NCBI GenBank assembly: GCA_964427005.1
Contig: CAYRTL010000009.1
Coordinates: forward strand, 1-64,000
Direction: 5' to 3'
DNA length: 64,000 nt
Source: JAMXLO01 sp964427005
GTDB lineage: Bacteria; Pseudomonadota; Alphaproteobacteria; Acetobacterales; Acetobacteraceae
The notes beneath the pieces were generated by a model, which had not been told where the DNA came from, searched no databases, and worked only from the letters and a program-made list of their open reading frames with translations. This document shows positions 34,504 through 43,145 of the stretch, piece after piece (position 1 is the first letter of the stretch; each line of letters begins with the position of its first letter). The position numbers and the translations under genes are program-made.

Positions 34504-35292
34504 TCAGCCCTGGACCAGGCGGATGGTCCAGAAGTCGGCTGCGAGACTGCGGTCCGTGAGGTAGGCATACGGCATGGTGAAGTAGCCCTGCATGCCCCAT
34601 CCTGTGCCCCAGGAGTTTCGCACGATGAAGCGCTGCTGGCTGTCATCGTAGCCGACCGCCATGACCGCGTGACCGCCCAGCACGCCCTCGCCGGCGGCAG
34701 GCATCGGGACCACGCCAGTGTTGGCCACCGCCTGGCTTTCGAAGCTGTCGTAGACGGTAAAACCGAACACGAAGGGATAGCCCGACGCGAGGCATCCCTT
34801 CATCTGGCTGAGACTCTGCGCCAGACGGCTGTAGCTGACGGCGCGGTCCTTCAGTGCATCCGAATATGCTGCTGCCGGTGGCTTCTGCGCGAACTTCGTG
34901 ATGTCGTAAGGCCAGTCGGTTTCCGGTGGAACACCCAGATGGGATACCACCTTGATGCCATCGCGGATCTGGGCGCCGCTGTCGGTACCGACCGTGCCTT
35001 CGATCACGCGCTCGCCGTAGTAGATGAAGAGCCGCGATGGGATGAAGTCGGGCGAGAGTTGCTGCTTTTCGCGCTCGAATTGCACTGCGCCTGCGATCGC
35101 ATTGCCAGTGCAACTGCCCAACTGGCCCTGGTCATAGACCGGCGGGCAATGGGGGCGCAGGTCCACCGTCGGCGGAAGGTTCGCCATCAGGGTTACCGGC
35201 GCAGCATACAGGTGATCTCGCGCATCAGGCAGGTCAGGCACCCATCCGTAGCGCTTGATCGAGTGAACGCGAATATCCTTCTTGACGACCAT
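34504..35292 (-). CDS. Papain-like (C1) cysteine protease, cytosolic
   Basis: 262 residues. The active site is complete: oxyanion Gln55 and Cys61 (QGQLGSCTGNA, correct 6-residue spacing), His208 (GGHAVMAVGYDD) and Asn226 (RNSWGTGWGMQGYF). PPTVDLRPHCPPVYDQG precedes the Cys as in bacterial C1 enzymes. There is no signal peptide and only about 40 residues precede the domain, so a classical inhibitory propeptide is absent. The neighbouring chagasin-type inhibitor could take that role. Confidence 0.9.
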   Translation of the reverse strand: MVVKKDIRVHSIKRYGWVPDLPDARDHLYAAPVTLMANLPPTVDLRPHCPPVYDQGQLGSCTGNAIAGAVQFEREKQQLSPDFIPSRLFIYYGERVIEGTVGTDSGAQIRDGIKVVSHLGVPPETDWPYDITKFAQKPPAAAYSDALKDRAVSYSRLAQSLSQMKGCLASGYPFVFGFTVYDSFESQAVANTGVVPMPAAGEGVLGGHAVMAVGYDDSQQRFIVRNSWGTGWGMQGYFTMPYAYLTDRSLAADFWTIRLVQG

Positions 35293-35516
35293 AAGGTTGT
35301 CCTCCGTTCTTACTCGTTGGTGTCGTCAGCCGAAGACGAGAAGCGACGGCCGCAAACGGGCTGTCACGCAGGAAGATTAGTCCGCTCCGATGGCGGCCGA
35401 TGTGACAAATATCACATGTGCATCCGCACCGTGAGAACATTCGACGGTGGTCCGTGACTTCGGCGCTATCGAATGCTTCAGTGTCGGCCGAAGGTCACGT
35501 TGAGGGAGGTGTCATC

Positions 35517-35975
35517 ATGGCGGGCCTGTATTTCGAGGACTTCCACGAAGGTCAGGTGTTTGATCATGCGCTGAGCCGAACCGTTACCGAAATGGACAAC
35601 GTGTTGTTCAGCACGCTGACGCTGAACCCTCAACCGCTGCACCTCGACGAAGAATTCGCCAAGACCACCGAATTCGGCCAGCGTATTGTCAACTCGCTGT
35701 TTACGCTGGGCTTGATGATTGGGATGACCGTCGGCGATACGACGCTTGGGACCACCATCGCCAATCTCGGCATGAACAAGGTGGAGTTCCCCAAGCCCGT
35801 GTTCCACGGCGACACGATTCGCGCCCGCACGATTGTGCGTTCGCTCCGCGCGTCACGCTCACGGCCGGAAGCCGGCGTGGTTGAGTTTGAACACCAGGCA
35901 TTCAATCAGCGCGGCGAGATGGTCGCAACCTGCCTGCGCGCAGCATTCATGAAACGCCGGCCTGCTGCGAAATGA
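35517..35975 (+). CDS. MaoC-family hot-dog dehydratase
   Basis: 152 residues. YFEDFHEGQVFDHALSRTVTEMDNVLFSTLTLNPQPLHLDEEFA contains the hydratase-2 style Asp/Asn-xxx-His arrangement. GMNKVEFPKPVFHGDTIRARTIV is the second family block. Such enzymes hydrate enoyl-CoA or mesaconyl-CoA-type substrates. ATG 35517 follows GAGGGAGGTG. A hairpin terminator follows the stop directly. Confidence 0.87.
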   Translation: MAGLYFEDFHEGQVFDHALSRTVTEMDNVLFSTLTLNPQPLHLDEEFAKTTEFGQRIVNSLFTLGLMIGMTVGDTTLGTTIANLGMNKVEFPKPVFHGDTIRARTIVRSLRASRSRPEAGVVEFEHQAFNQRGEMVATCLRAAFMKRRPAAK

Positions 35976-35977
35976 GG

Positions 35978-36007
35978 AAGGCTCCGGAAGTTGCCCTCCG
36001 GAGCCTT
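35978..36007 (+). terminator. Hairpin terminator after the MaoC gene
   Basis: An 11-bp stem (AAGGCTCCGGA paired with TCCGGAGCCTT) and an 8-base loop begin 2 bases after the stop. The pair of Ts closing the stem is followed by CGGC, so the U-tract is poor. Confidence 0.6.
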
Positions 36008-36043
36008 CGGCATTGTCTGCGGGCGTCGTTGCCCAGTTGGTGG

Positions 36044-36112
36044 CTAGACGGCGACGCGAGCGTCGGAGATCCAGGCCACGGCAAACGGCGCCACGATGAG
36101 ACAATGAGACAC
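36044..36112 (-). CDS. 22-codon ORF behind a perfect Shine-Dalgarno sequence
   Basis: On the minus strand AAGGAGGTGATCC, the full complement of the 16S 3' end, sits just before GTG 36112 with normal spacing from GGAGG. The frame then runs 22 codons to TAG and encodes MSHCLIVAPFAVAWISDARVAV, a hydrophobic peptide. An in-frame ATG at 36130 would give 28 codons but would place the ribosome site inside the gene. Such strong initiation for a tiny peptide suggests a leader peptide or small membrane protein. Not recognised. Confidence 0.45.
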   Translation of the reverse strand: MSHCLIVAPFAVAWISDARVAV

Positions 36113-36196
36113 TGGATCACCTCCTTTCATGTTGTTGCTGACTGAGGCCAATATGGAGGAGCGGCTGCCGTGCCGCAAGTCCATTGGGAGGGTTTG

Positions 36197-37213
36197 ATGG
36201 CCGGGACCAGCCGAAGCCGCATCGTCGCCGAGGTCGATTTCGACAAGAATGGCCGCCAGCACGGCTTTCTAAGGCTGTTTCACTCGGTGCACAGCTCCGC
36301 TTACGGCTTCATCCCGATTCCAATCGTGGTCCTGAAGAACGGAAATGGCCCGACAGCATTGCTGGTCTCGGGCACCCACGGCGACGAATACGAGGGTCAA
36401 GTCGCCCTGTGCAACCTGGTAAAAACCCTCGACCCCGCGCGCATCCATGGTCGGGTGATCGTGCTGCCCGCCGCCAACTTCCCCGCGGCGCTGGCCGGCA
36501 GGCGCACGTCGCCCGTCGATGAAGGGAACCTCAACCGCCTGTTTCCCGGCGATCCGGATGGAACGGCGACGCAGCAGATCGCCTATCACATCGAGCATGA
36601 GCTCGTACCGATGGCCGATCTGGTCTGCGATCTGCACTCAGGCGGTTCGTCGTTGATGTATGTCCCGTCGGCTTTGTTCGGCAACTGGCGGCGGGACGGC
36701 AGCACAGCACGCGGAGTAGAGGCGCTGAAGGCGTTCGGCGCACCCATCGCCTATGTTGCGGAGGAGAGCCAGGGCGGCAGCCGTACGCTTTCCGGCGGTG
36801 CATCACGCCATGGCATCATCGCTATCGGCACCGAGGCCGGTGGATCGGGTCACGTCACGCGCAGCGCTCTGCACATGGTTGAGCGTGGCGTGAACAACAT
36901 GCTGGTGCATCTGGGCGTACTGCCGGACAGCGCCCGCATCGTCCCCGACCAGCCAACGCGAATGCTGGAGGTGGGCGGCGCCGACTACTTCGTGTATGCA
37001 CCGGAGAACGGATTATTCGAACCGCTGGTTGAGCTTGGTGACATGGTGCGCGCGGGCCAGCCCGCGGCGCGAATCCACCAACCCGAGACGCCATGGGCCG
37101 AGCCGATTGTCGCGCATTTCGCGCACGACGGATTCGTCTTGTGCAAGCGGATACCCGGGCGGACGGTGCGCGGCGATTGCCTGTTCCATCTGGGGACGGA
37201 TATCGATTTGTAA
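36197..37213 (+). CDS. Succinylglutamate desuccinylase/aspartoacylase-family deacylase (DoeB-like)
   Basis: 338-residue zinc metallo-deacylase. His and Glu ligands lie in SGTHGDEYEGQ and the third ligand in CDLHSGGSS. LPAANFPAALAGRRTSPVDEGNLNRLFPG is typical of the group containing N-alpha-acetyl-diaminobutyrate deacetylase (DoeB, ectoine breakdown). The rest of an ectoine pathway is not here, so the substrate stays open. ATG 36197 follows GGGAGGG; a GTG at 36170 is possible but lacks a ribosome site. Confidence 0.86.
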   Translation: MAGTSRSRIVAEVDFDKNGRQHGFLRLFHSVHSSAYGFIPIPIVVLKNGNGPTALLVSGTHGDEYEGQVALCNLVKTLDPARIHGRVIVLPAANFPAALAGRRTSPVDEGNLNRLFPGDPDGTATQQIAYHIEHELVPMADLVCDLHSGGSSLMYVPSALFGNWRRDGSTARGVEALKAFGAPIAYVAEESQGGSRTLSGGASRHGIIAIGTEAGGSGHVTRSALHMVERGVNNMLVHLGVLPDSARIVPDQPTRMLEVGGADYFVYAPENGLFEPLVELGDMVRAGQPAARIHQPETPWAEPIVAHFAHDGFVLCKRIPGRTVRGDCLFHLGTDIDL

Positions 37214-37230
37214 CCCCGAACCCACCTAAG

Positions 37231-37247
37231 GTCATGGCCGGGCTCAA
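37231..37247. repeat. Truncated family A repeat
   Basis: GTCATGGCCGGGCTCAAGG has the left arm of the family A unit but the right arm is replaced by other sequence. Minor remnant. Confidence 0.4.
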
Positions 37248-37283
37248 GGGCGACCACGACGGTGGTGGTGGCTGTCTTTATGT

Positions 37284-37317
37284 CTTCGTGGTGAATTATC
37301 TCTTCGTCGTGAATTAT
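37284..37317. repeat. Two 16-nt direct repeats at the SDR stop
   Basis: CTTCGTGGTGAATTAT and CTTCGTCGTGAATTAT differ at one position and are spaced 18 bases. The second copy contains the TAA stop of the minus-strand SDR gene. Probably a local duplication. Confidence 0.6.
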
Positions 37318-38012
37318 TCGGGGTAAATCATCTTTCGCGTGACGCCGCCGTCCACGATGAACTCGGCGCCTGTAATGAAGCCGCTTTCTTCTCCGACCAG
37401 AAATGACACCAGCGCAGCGATGTCTTCAGGCCTGCCGACGCGGCCTGCCGGGTGAAATGCGTGATCTTCGGGCCGCGGTGGATCGCCTTTCGTGTAGATC
37501 CAGCCAGGACTGATGCAGTTCACGCGAACATCCGGTCCAAGGCTGATCGATAGCGCGTGCGTCAATGCCACGAGGCCGCCCTTCGACGCGGAATAGGCCT
37601 CGGTGTTTGCTTCCGACATATGGGCACGCGTCGATGCAATCGTCACGATGGAACCATGCGCGGCGCGCAGCATCGGTTCGCCTGCACGCGCAAGCAGGAA
37701 GGTGCTGGTAAGATTGGTGCCGATGACCTGGTACCACTCCGGGAGCGTCAGCTTTGCAATCGGCTTGCGGATATTGATGCCCGCATTACAGACCAGCGCA
37801 TCGAGACTCGGTTCACTTGCAATCAGCGCCGCCACCGCGGTTTCATCCGCCACGTCGCACGCCACGTAGCGTGCACCGGACGGCGCCGAACCGGATGGAT
37901 CGCGATCGGCCACCACCACACGCCAACCGTCGCGCACCAGCCGCTGCGCAATGGCCGCGCCAATCCCGTGCGCACCTCCGGTCACCAGCGCGACCTTCAC
38001 AGGTCGATCCAT
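37314..38012 (-). CDS. Short-chain dehydrogenase/reductase
   Basis: 232-residue SDR. The cofactor motif is TGGAHGIGAAIA, then CNAGINI, the catalytic Ser in ASTRAH and YSASKGGLVALTHAL with Tyr-xxx-Lys. RVNCISPGWIYT and the C-terminal SGFITGAEFIVDGGVTRKM are also standard. It overlaps the phosphatase gene by 16 bases and is the last gene of the lhr-pdeM transcript. Confidence 0.92.
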   Translation of the reverse strand: MDRPVKVALVTGGAHGIGAAIAQRLVRDGWRVVVADRDPSGSAPSGARYVACDVADETAVAALIASEPSLDALVCNAGINIRKPIAKLTLPEWYQVIGTNLTSTFLLARAGEPMLRAAHGSIVTIASTRAHMSEANTEAYSASKGGLVALTHALSISLGPDVRVNCISPGWIYTKGDPPRPEDHAFHPAGRVGRPEDIAALVSFLVGEESGFITGAEFIVDGGVTRKMIYPE

Positions 38013-38674
38013 GACAGATGCCCTCCCTTCCCGGCACCGGTGTCGAGGAAGACCGCCGAACCACCCGCTGCGCCTCGCCGAATGTAAGGACGACCATCGG
38101 TGCTGCGCCGATCATGACCGCAATACACGGTCACGCCGGCAGGAATGCGATCCACCCAGCGCAGGCTTCGCTCGGGATAGCCGTCTGGCTGAATGCGTCC
38201 TGTCGGTTCGCCATACAGCGCCCTGGCCAGCACGCCATGCGCGCGCTGCAGGCCATGTTCAGGAGGAGGGCTCTCCAGCATGGCCGTGTGGAAGCCACCA
38301 TGCACGAACAAAGCTCCTTCGCGTTGCAGCCACGCCGGAGCGGCTGCGACCTCGGCTACGACGCGGTGACGCAAGTCGGCGTCGAGCTGGGCGAGCGTTG
38401 CATCCAGTGTCGCCTCATTCCGCACCGGCTGGCCGGCGAGGAAGCGGGCCAGCTTGAGATCGTGATTGCCCAGAAGGAACAGCCCGCGGCCCTCATCGAT
38501 CAGGCGGAACATGATGCGCAGCGCACCGGCGTTGTCCGGCCCATAGTCCGTCAGGTCACCCAACTGCACGACGAACCGGTCGGTGGCGGCGGCATAGGCG
38601 AAGGCGACAGCATCGCCGTGCACGTCACCCACCACCCGGATGGGTGCGTCGTGTGGAAGGGATCGGACAGCCAT
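37997..38674 (-). CDS. PPP-family metallophosphatase
   Basis: 225 residues with the phosphoprotein-phosphatase signatures GDVHGD (residues 16-21), GDLTDYGPDN and GNHD, plus the His blocks HGGFH and GHD. Homologues include serine/threonine phosphatases and ApaH-type hydrolases. ATG 38674 begins the catalytic domain; a longer frame upstream would overlap pdeM. It is 23 bases from pdeM and likely cotranscribed with the DNA-damage genes. Confidence 0.87.
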   Translation of the reverse strand: MAVRSLPHDAPIRVVGDVHGDAVAFAYAAATDRFVVQLGDLTDYGPDNAGALRIMFRLIDEGRGLFLLGNHDLKLARFLAGQPVRNEATLDATLAQLDADLRHRVVAEVAAAPAWLQREGALFVHGGFHTAMLESPPPEHGLQRAHGVLARALYGEPTGRIQPDGYPERSLRWVDRIPAGVTVYCGHDRRSTDGRPYIRRGAAGGSAVFLDTGAGKGGHLSWIDL

Positions 38675-38697
38675 GTCATCGGCAGCCTGAGGCCAGG

Positions 38698-39375
38698 TCA
38701 ACCGGAGCGCAATGTACCCAACGCGAAACTGAACAGGCGCTCCTTGCCGAGCAGGAAGACACGGCCGCCGCGCGGGAACAGGCGCGAGATGGCGGGATCG
38801 CGCACGTCCAGTCCGCCCGTGTAGGCGCCGAACGCCGGCATCACGAGGCGCCGCGTATCGGTCACGAAGCAAGGGCGGCTGACCCTTCCGCCTCGGGCCG
38901 GAACCGCAGCCTTCGGGTGGTGGTGGCCGGAAATTTCGCCCTCCGCGCCATGGGCGGCCTGATGGCGGAACACCAGCGATGGCGTAGCGAAGACCTCCAC
39001 CCACTCGCCACCAAGGCCACGCGGCGGCGAGGGATCGTGATTGCCCTGGACCCAGATAAAGCGGTGCGCCTCGATCATCGCTCGGAGCCGAGACACTTCG
39101 CCAGCGGGGAGGCGGTGCGAGCCTTGGCGATCGTGGAAGCTGTCGCCGAGCGCAAGCACGACACGAGGCTGGTAACGGCGGAGCAGCAGCGTCAGGCGAT
39201 CCAGCGTCGTGTGCGTGTCCCACGGCGGTAGGAGTTGGCCGTGCCGCGCATACGAGGAGCCTTTCTCCAGGTGCAGATCGGAGACCACGAGCATAGCGGC
39301 CGCTGGCCAGAACAACGCGCCCGTGGGATCCAGCATCAGCCGCTCGCCGGCAAGATGGATCGGGGCGGCGGTCAC
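38698..39375 (-). CDS. pdeM: Ligase-associated DNA damage response endonuclease PdeM
   Basis: 225-residue calcineurin-like phosphoesterase. The motif VVSDLHLEKGSSYARHG (Asp33, His35), ALGDSFHDRQG, WVQGNHDP and ISGHHHPKA carry the metal ligands. The gene starts with GTG 39375, overlapping the helicase stop by 4 bases, the usual lhr-pdeM arrangement. Acts with the helicase and exonuclease on damaged DNA (family knowledge). Confidence 0.92.
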   Translation of the reverse strand: MTAAPIHLAGERLMLDPTGALFWPAAAMLVVSDLHLEKGSSYARHGQLLPPWDTHTTLDRLTLLLRRYQPRVVLALGDSFHDRQGSHRLPAGEVSRLRAMIEAHRFIWVQGNHDPSPPRGLGGEWVEVFATPSLVFRHQAAHGAEGEISGHHHPKAAVPARGGRVSRPCFVTDTRRLVMPAFGAYTGGLDVRDPAISRLFPRGGRVFLLGKERLFSFALGTLRSG

Positions 39376-41858
39376 GAGGTGAACAGCGATGCCTGCACCG
39401 GCCGCCGGCGCATCACGTTAATGCGGTGGATCGCCTTCACCGGCGGCGGCTCCTTATCGCCGGTAGCTTCGGCAATGATCGCCTCTGCCTCCGCCAGCAG
39501 CTTCTCCTCGTCCGCATCGGACCGCACGCTCTCGCGGCCGATCTCCAGCAGCACCGGCACCGACAGCGGCGATACGCGCGACAGCACCATGTGCACGATC
39601 CGGCCTTTCACCCGCGCGAGCATGCCGGCGATGCGCGACAGGTCAGTCAGCCCGCCCGCTGCATCGGCACGTGTGGCGCGCAGCAGGATGTGATCTGGCT
39701 GATGCCGGCGCAGCACGTCGTAGATCAGGTCCGAGTTTACCGTCACTTGCTTGCGGCTCTTCTCTGCGCCGGGATGGTGTCGCTCGATCAGTCCCGCGAT
39801 CACCGCGACATTGCGGAACGTGCGGCGCAGCATTGAACTCTCTGCCAGCCAGGACTCCAGGTCATCGCCCAGCATGTCCTGGTCGAACAGCTTGGCCACA
39901 TCGCGCGGCTGTTCGGCTGACCAGATGCCCAGAACATAATCCGTGGCCACGAAGCCGAGCGGCGCGTACCCTTCGCGCTCCAAGCGTTTGGTCAGCAGCA
40001 TGCCAAGTGTCTGGTGCGCGTTTCGGCCTTCGAAGCAATACGCCACCAGGTACCAGCGATCGCCACGCGGGAATGTCTCCACCAACAGATCATTGCGTCC
40101 GGGCAGACGCGATCGCGCCTTTTGCAGCTTCAACCACGCTTGCACACGTTCAGGAAAGAGCTCCCAGCTCGATGGACTTTGCAGCAATCCCCGTACGCGG
40201 TTGGCGAGGTTGGTCGTGAGCGGAAGGCGGCCACCTTCGTAGGCCGGCACCATCGGTTCACCAGTGCCGCCTTCGGCGCATTCCACCGCGTTCTCGTTCA
40301 GCCGAAGGAAACGCAGCAGCCGCCCGGCGAACATGAAAGTATCGCCCGGGCGCAGCAGATTGACAAAGTATTCCTCGATTTCGCCCAGCACCGGCCCGAA
40401 CCGCTTCTTGCCGACAAGGCGCACCTTGATCAGCGGTGCCTCGACGATCGTGCCGATGTTCATTCGATGCTGACGAGCGATAAGCTCTGATCGCACATGC
40501 ACGCGACCTTCACTGTCGCGGAACAGCTTGCGCCAACGATCGTATGCCGCCAGTGCGTACCCGCCGTTCTCGACGAACATCAGCACGTCGTCGAAGTCCT
40601 TGCGCGACAGTTCAGCGTATGGCGCCGCGCGTCGTACTTCAGTATACACATCGTCCGGATCGAATGGCGCCGAACATGCCAGTCCAAGCAGATGCTGCGC
40701 GAGCACATCCAATCCGCCCGGTCGTGGCGGATCGCCATCCAGTTCCCGTGCCGCCACACCAAGCATGGCCGCCTCGCACTCCAGCACCTCGAAACGGTTG
40801 GCCGGCACCAGGATAGCGCGCGACGCCTCGTCCATGCGGTGATTGGCGCGTCCCACGCGTTGCAGCAGCCGCGACACGCCCTTCGGCGCACCGACCTGGA
40901 TCACCTGGTCCACGCCGCCCCAGTCGATGCCGAGATCGAGCGACGATGTCGCCACGACCGCGCGGAGCTTCCCCGACGCCATCGCCGCCTCGACACGGCG
41001 CCGCTGCTCCACCTCCAGTGACCCGTGATGCAGCGCTATCGGCAGCGTCGGTTCATTCAGCTTCCACAGCGCCTGGAACATCAGCTCTGCCTGGGCGCGC
41101 GTATTGACGAATACGATTGTCATGCCGGCGGCGCGGATGCGCGCCATCACGCCAGGCGCCGCCTCGAGGCCCATATGGCCAGACCAGGACAGCTCGCCAT
41201 CCGGTAGCATCATCGTCAGTTCCGGCGGCGTGCCGTCTGGCTCCTCGATCAGCCGTTCGGCGCCGACATAGGCCCGAATGGCGGCAGGATGCGCCACCGT
41301 CGCCGAAAGTCCGACACGGCGAGAGGAGGGTGCCAGCGTCATCAGGCGTGACACGCAGAGCGCCAACTGGTCGCCGCGTTTGGTGCCGGCCAGCGCGTGC
41401 ACCTCGTCCATTACCACGGTCGCGAGTCCGGCGAACATCGCAGGCGCGTCAGGCAGGGACAGCAGCACAGCCAGGCTCTCAGGCGTGGTCAGCAAAATGT
41501 TCGGCGGCGCGGCGCGCTGCCTTGCACGGCGGTTGGATGGAGTGTCGCCGGTCCGTGTCTCGATCGAGACAGGCAGGCACATCTCCTCCACCGGCACTGT
41601 GAGGTTGCGAGCGATATCCGTGGCGAGCGCCTTCAATGGGCTGACATACAGCGTATGCAGACCGGTCCGGGGGGCCTGGGTCAGCTCCACCAGCGAGGGC
41701 AGGAAGCCGGCCAGCGTCTTGCCCCCGCCGGTGGGCGCGATCAGCAGCACGCTCTCGCCGGCACGCGCGGCATCCAGCATGGCCAGCTGATGCCGTCGTG
41801 GCGTCCAGCCGCGGGAGGCGAACCAGCCAGCGAAGGGTTCTGGCAATGTTCCGATCAT
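39372..41858 (-). CDS. Ligase-associated DNA damage response DEXH helicase (Lhr core)
   Basis: 828-residue superfamily 2 helicase. Walker A is APTGGGKTLAG (Gly-Lys-Thr near 46-48) and the DEVH box VVMDEVHALAGTKRGDQL. Motif VI is RLLQRVGRANHRMDEASR. The C-terminal Lhr-specific region follows (LRFLRLNENAVE..., ending before KAIHRINVMRRRP). The length fits the bacterial Lhr-core group that lies beside PdeM, an exonuclease and usually an ATP-dependent ligase. The ATG start is 55 bases from the divergent exonuclease gene. Confidence 0.93.
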   Translation of the reverse strand: MIGTLPEPFAGWFASRGWTPRRHQLAMLDAARAGESVLLIAPTGGGKTLAGFLPSLVELTQAPRTGLHTLYVSPLKALATDIARNLTVPVEEMCLPVSIETRTGDTPSNRRARQRAAPPNILLTTPESLAVLLSLPDAPAMFAGLATVVMDEVHALAGTKRGDQLALCVSRLMTLAPSSRRVGLSATVAHPAAIRAYVGAERLIEEPDGTPPELTMMLPDGELSWSGHMGLEAAPGVMARIRAAGMTIVFVNTRAQAELMFQALWKLNEPTLPIALHHGSLEVEQRRRVEAAMASGKLRAVVATSSLDLGIDWGGVDQVIQVGAPKGVSRLLQRVGRANHRMDEASRAILVPANRFEVLECEAAMLGVAARELDGDPPRPGGLDVLAQHLLGLACSAPFDPDDVYTEVRRAAPYAELSRKDFDDVLMFVENGGYALAAYDRWRKLFRDSEGRVHVRSELIARQHRMNIGTIVEAPLIKVRLVGKKRFGPVLGEIEEYFVNLLRPGDTFMFAGRLLRFLRLNENAVECAEGGTGEPMVPAYEGGRLPLTTNLANRVRGLLQSPSSWELFPERVQAWLKLQKARSRLPGRNDLLVETFPRGDRWYLVAYCFEGRNAHQTLGMLLTKRLEREGYAPLGFVATDYVLGIWSAEQPRDVAKLFDQDMLGDDLESWLAESSMLRRTFRNVAVIAGLIERHHPGAEKSRKQVTVNSDLIYDVLRRHQPDHILLRATRADAAGGLTDLSRIAGMLARVKGRIVHMVLSRVSPLSVPVLLEIGRESVRSDADEEKLLAEAEAIIAEATGDKEPPPVKAIHRINVMRRRPVQASLFTS

Positions 41859-41913
41859 GCCGCCGTTCTATTGAGTCTGGCGCACGGACGGAAGCACCGC
41901 CAAGTGTGAGGCG

Positions 41914-42960
41914 ATGTCGCATCCCTCCAACTGGCTACGTGTGCTGCCGCAGGGTCTCTATTGCGAGCCCGGCGGCTTCTTCATCGATCCCACCCGGGCG
42001 GTGGATCGTGCCGTCATCACCCATGCGCATTCCGATCACGCGCGGCCCGACCATCGGGCGGTGCTGGGAAGCGGCGACACGCTCGCGCTGATGCGGGCGC
42101 GGCTTGGCGACGAGCGGGCAGGGGTGACGCAGCAGGCGTTGGGGTGGGGCGAGCCGGCGCACGTTGGCGATGTCCGGCTTTGGCTCCAGCCGGCCGGCCA
42201 TGTGCTGGGGAGCGCCCAGGTAGCCATGGAGTACCGAGGCACGCGGGCGGTGGTCAGTGGCGACTACAAGCGGTCGAGCGATCCCACATGCGCGAGCTTC
42301 GTTCCGATCCCTTGCGACGTGTTCATCACCGAAGCGACGTTCGCGTTGCCGGTCTTTCGCCACCCGCCGCCGGATCAGGAGATCGGCCGGCTGCTGGCGA
42401 GCGTGGCGCTATTTCCCGAACGCACGCACGTCGTGGGCTGCTACGCGCTGGGCAAGTGCCAGAGGCTGATCGCGCTGCTGCGCCAGGCTGGATGGGACGG
42501 GCCGATCTGGTTGCATGGCGCGTTGGCCGCGCTGTGTCGCGTGTATGAGGCACATGGGGTGGCATTAGGCGATCTGCGGCCGGCCACCGTAGCGGCGAAG
42601 GGAGAACTGACGGGCTCGATCGTGCTCGCCCCACCGGCCGCCGTGACAGACCGATGGGCGCGACGGCTGTCCGATCCCGTCGTAGCCATGGCGTCGGGCT
42701 GGATGCGCGTACGGCAACGCGCAAAATCGCGCGGAGTGGAACTACCGCTGGTGATCTCCGACCACGCCGACTGGGATGAACTGAATGCCACCATCGATGA
42801 GGTCGGAGCGCCGGAGGTATGGGTGACGCATGGTCGCGAGGAGGCGCTGATCCACGCCGCGGCCGCACGTGGCATCAAGGGTCGAGCGTTGCGGCTGGTG
42901 GGATATGGCGAGGAGGACGAAGCGGAGGATCCGATTGAGGATCTGGCCTCTTCATACTAA
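41914..42960 (+). CDS. Ligase-associated DNA damage response exonuclease
   Basis: 348-residue metallo-beta-lactamase/beta-CASP-like nuclease. The metal motif is THAHSDHARPD (His37-His42). QPAGHVLGSAQVAMEYRG and VVSGDYKRSSDPTCASF follow, then ISDHADWDELNATI near the end. This is the SNM1-like exonuclease of the Lhr/PdeM/ligase system. It is divergent from lhr. The ligase gene that normally follows is absent: the next frames are a 40-codon ORF and a cupin. Confidence 0.91.
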   Translation: MSHPSNWLRVLPQGLYCEPGGFFIDPTRAVDRAVITHAHSDHARPDHRAVLGSGDTLALMRARLGDERAGVTQQALGWGEPAHVGDVRLWLQPAGHVLGSAQVAMEYRGTRAVVSGDYKRSSDPTCASFVPIPCDVFITEATFALPVFRHPPPDQEIGRLLASVALFPERTHVVGCYALGKCQRLIALLRQAGWDGPIWLHGALAALCRVYEAHGVALGDLRPATVAAKGELTGSIVLAPPAAVTDRWARRLSDPVVAMASGWMRVRQRAKSRGVELPLVISDHADWDELNATIDEVGAPEVWVTHGREEALIHAAAARGIKGRALRLVGYGEEDEAEDPIEDLASSY

Positions 42961-42993
42961 ACCTGCTCCAAAATGGAGATCGCGAGAGGGGGC

Positions 42994-43116
42994 ATGGTGA
43001 TAAAGGTCATTGATGCCCCCGCACTTGCTGCCGCAACCTTTGCGGAGGAGGTTTCTGCTCAGGTGCGAGACTGTTACCTGACAGGGTATGACCCGCGTTA
43101 TCTCCATCTGGGTTGA
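42994..43116 (+). CDS. 40-codon hypothetical ORF
   Basis: ATG 42994 follows GAGAGGGGGC and opens a 40-residue acidic helical peptide (VIKVIDAPALAAATFAEEV...DPRYLHLG). The position is where the ligase gene usually lies in this type of cluster, but nothing in the peptide resembles a ligase. It might be a small gene or the N-terminal remnant of a longer one. Confidence 0.35.
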   Translation: MVIKVIDAPALAAATFAEEVSAQVRDCYLTGYDPRYLHLG

Positions 43117-43145
43117 CAGCTCGCAAAAGCAGCGGAGACGTTCAG

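Noticed and set aside
36111..36127. Plus strand resembles the 3' end of 16S rRNA (CTGGATCACCTCCTTTC)
   Set aside because: Only 17 bases match and no further rRNA sequence surrounds it; a perfect ribosome site for the minus-strand ORF explains it better.
37284..37317. CRISPR-like short direct repeats
   Set aside because: Only two copies with an 18-base period and no spacers.
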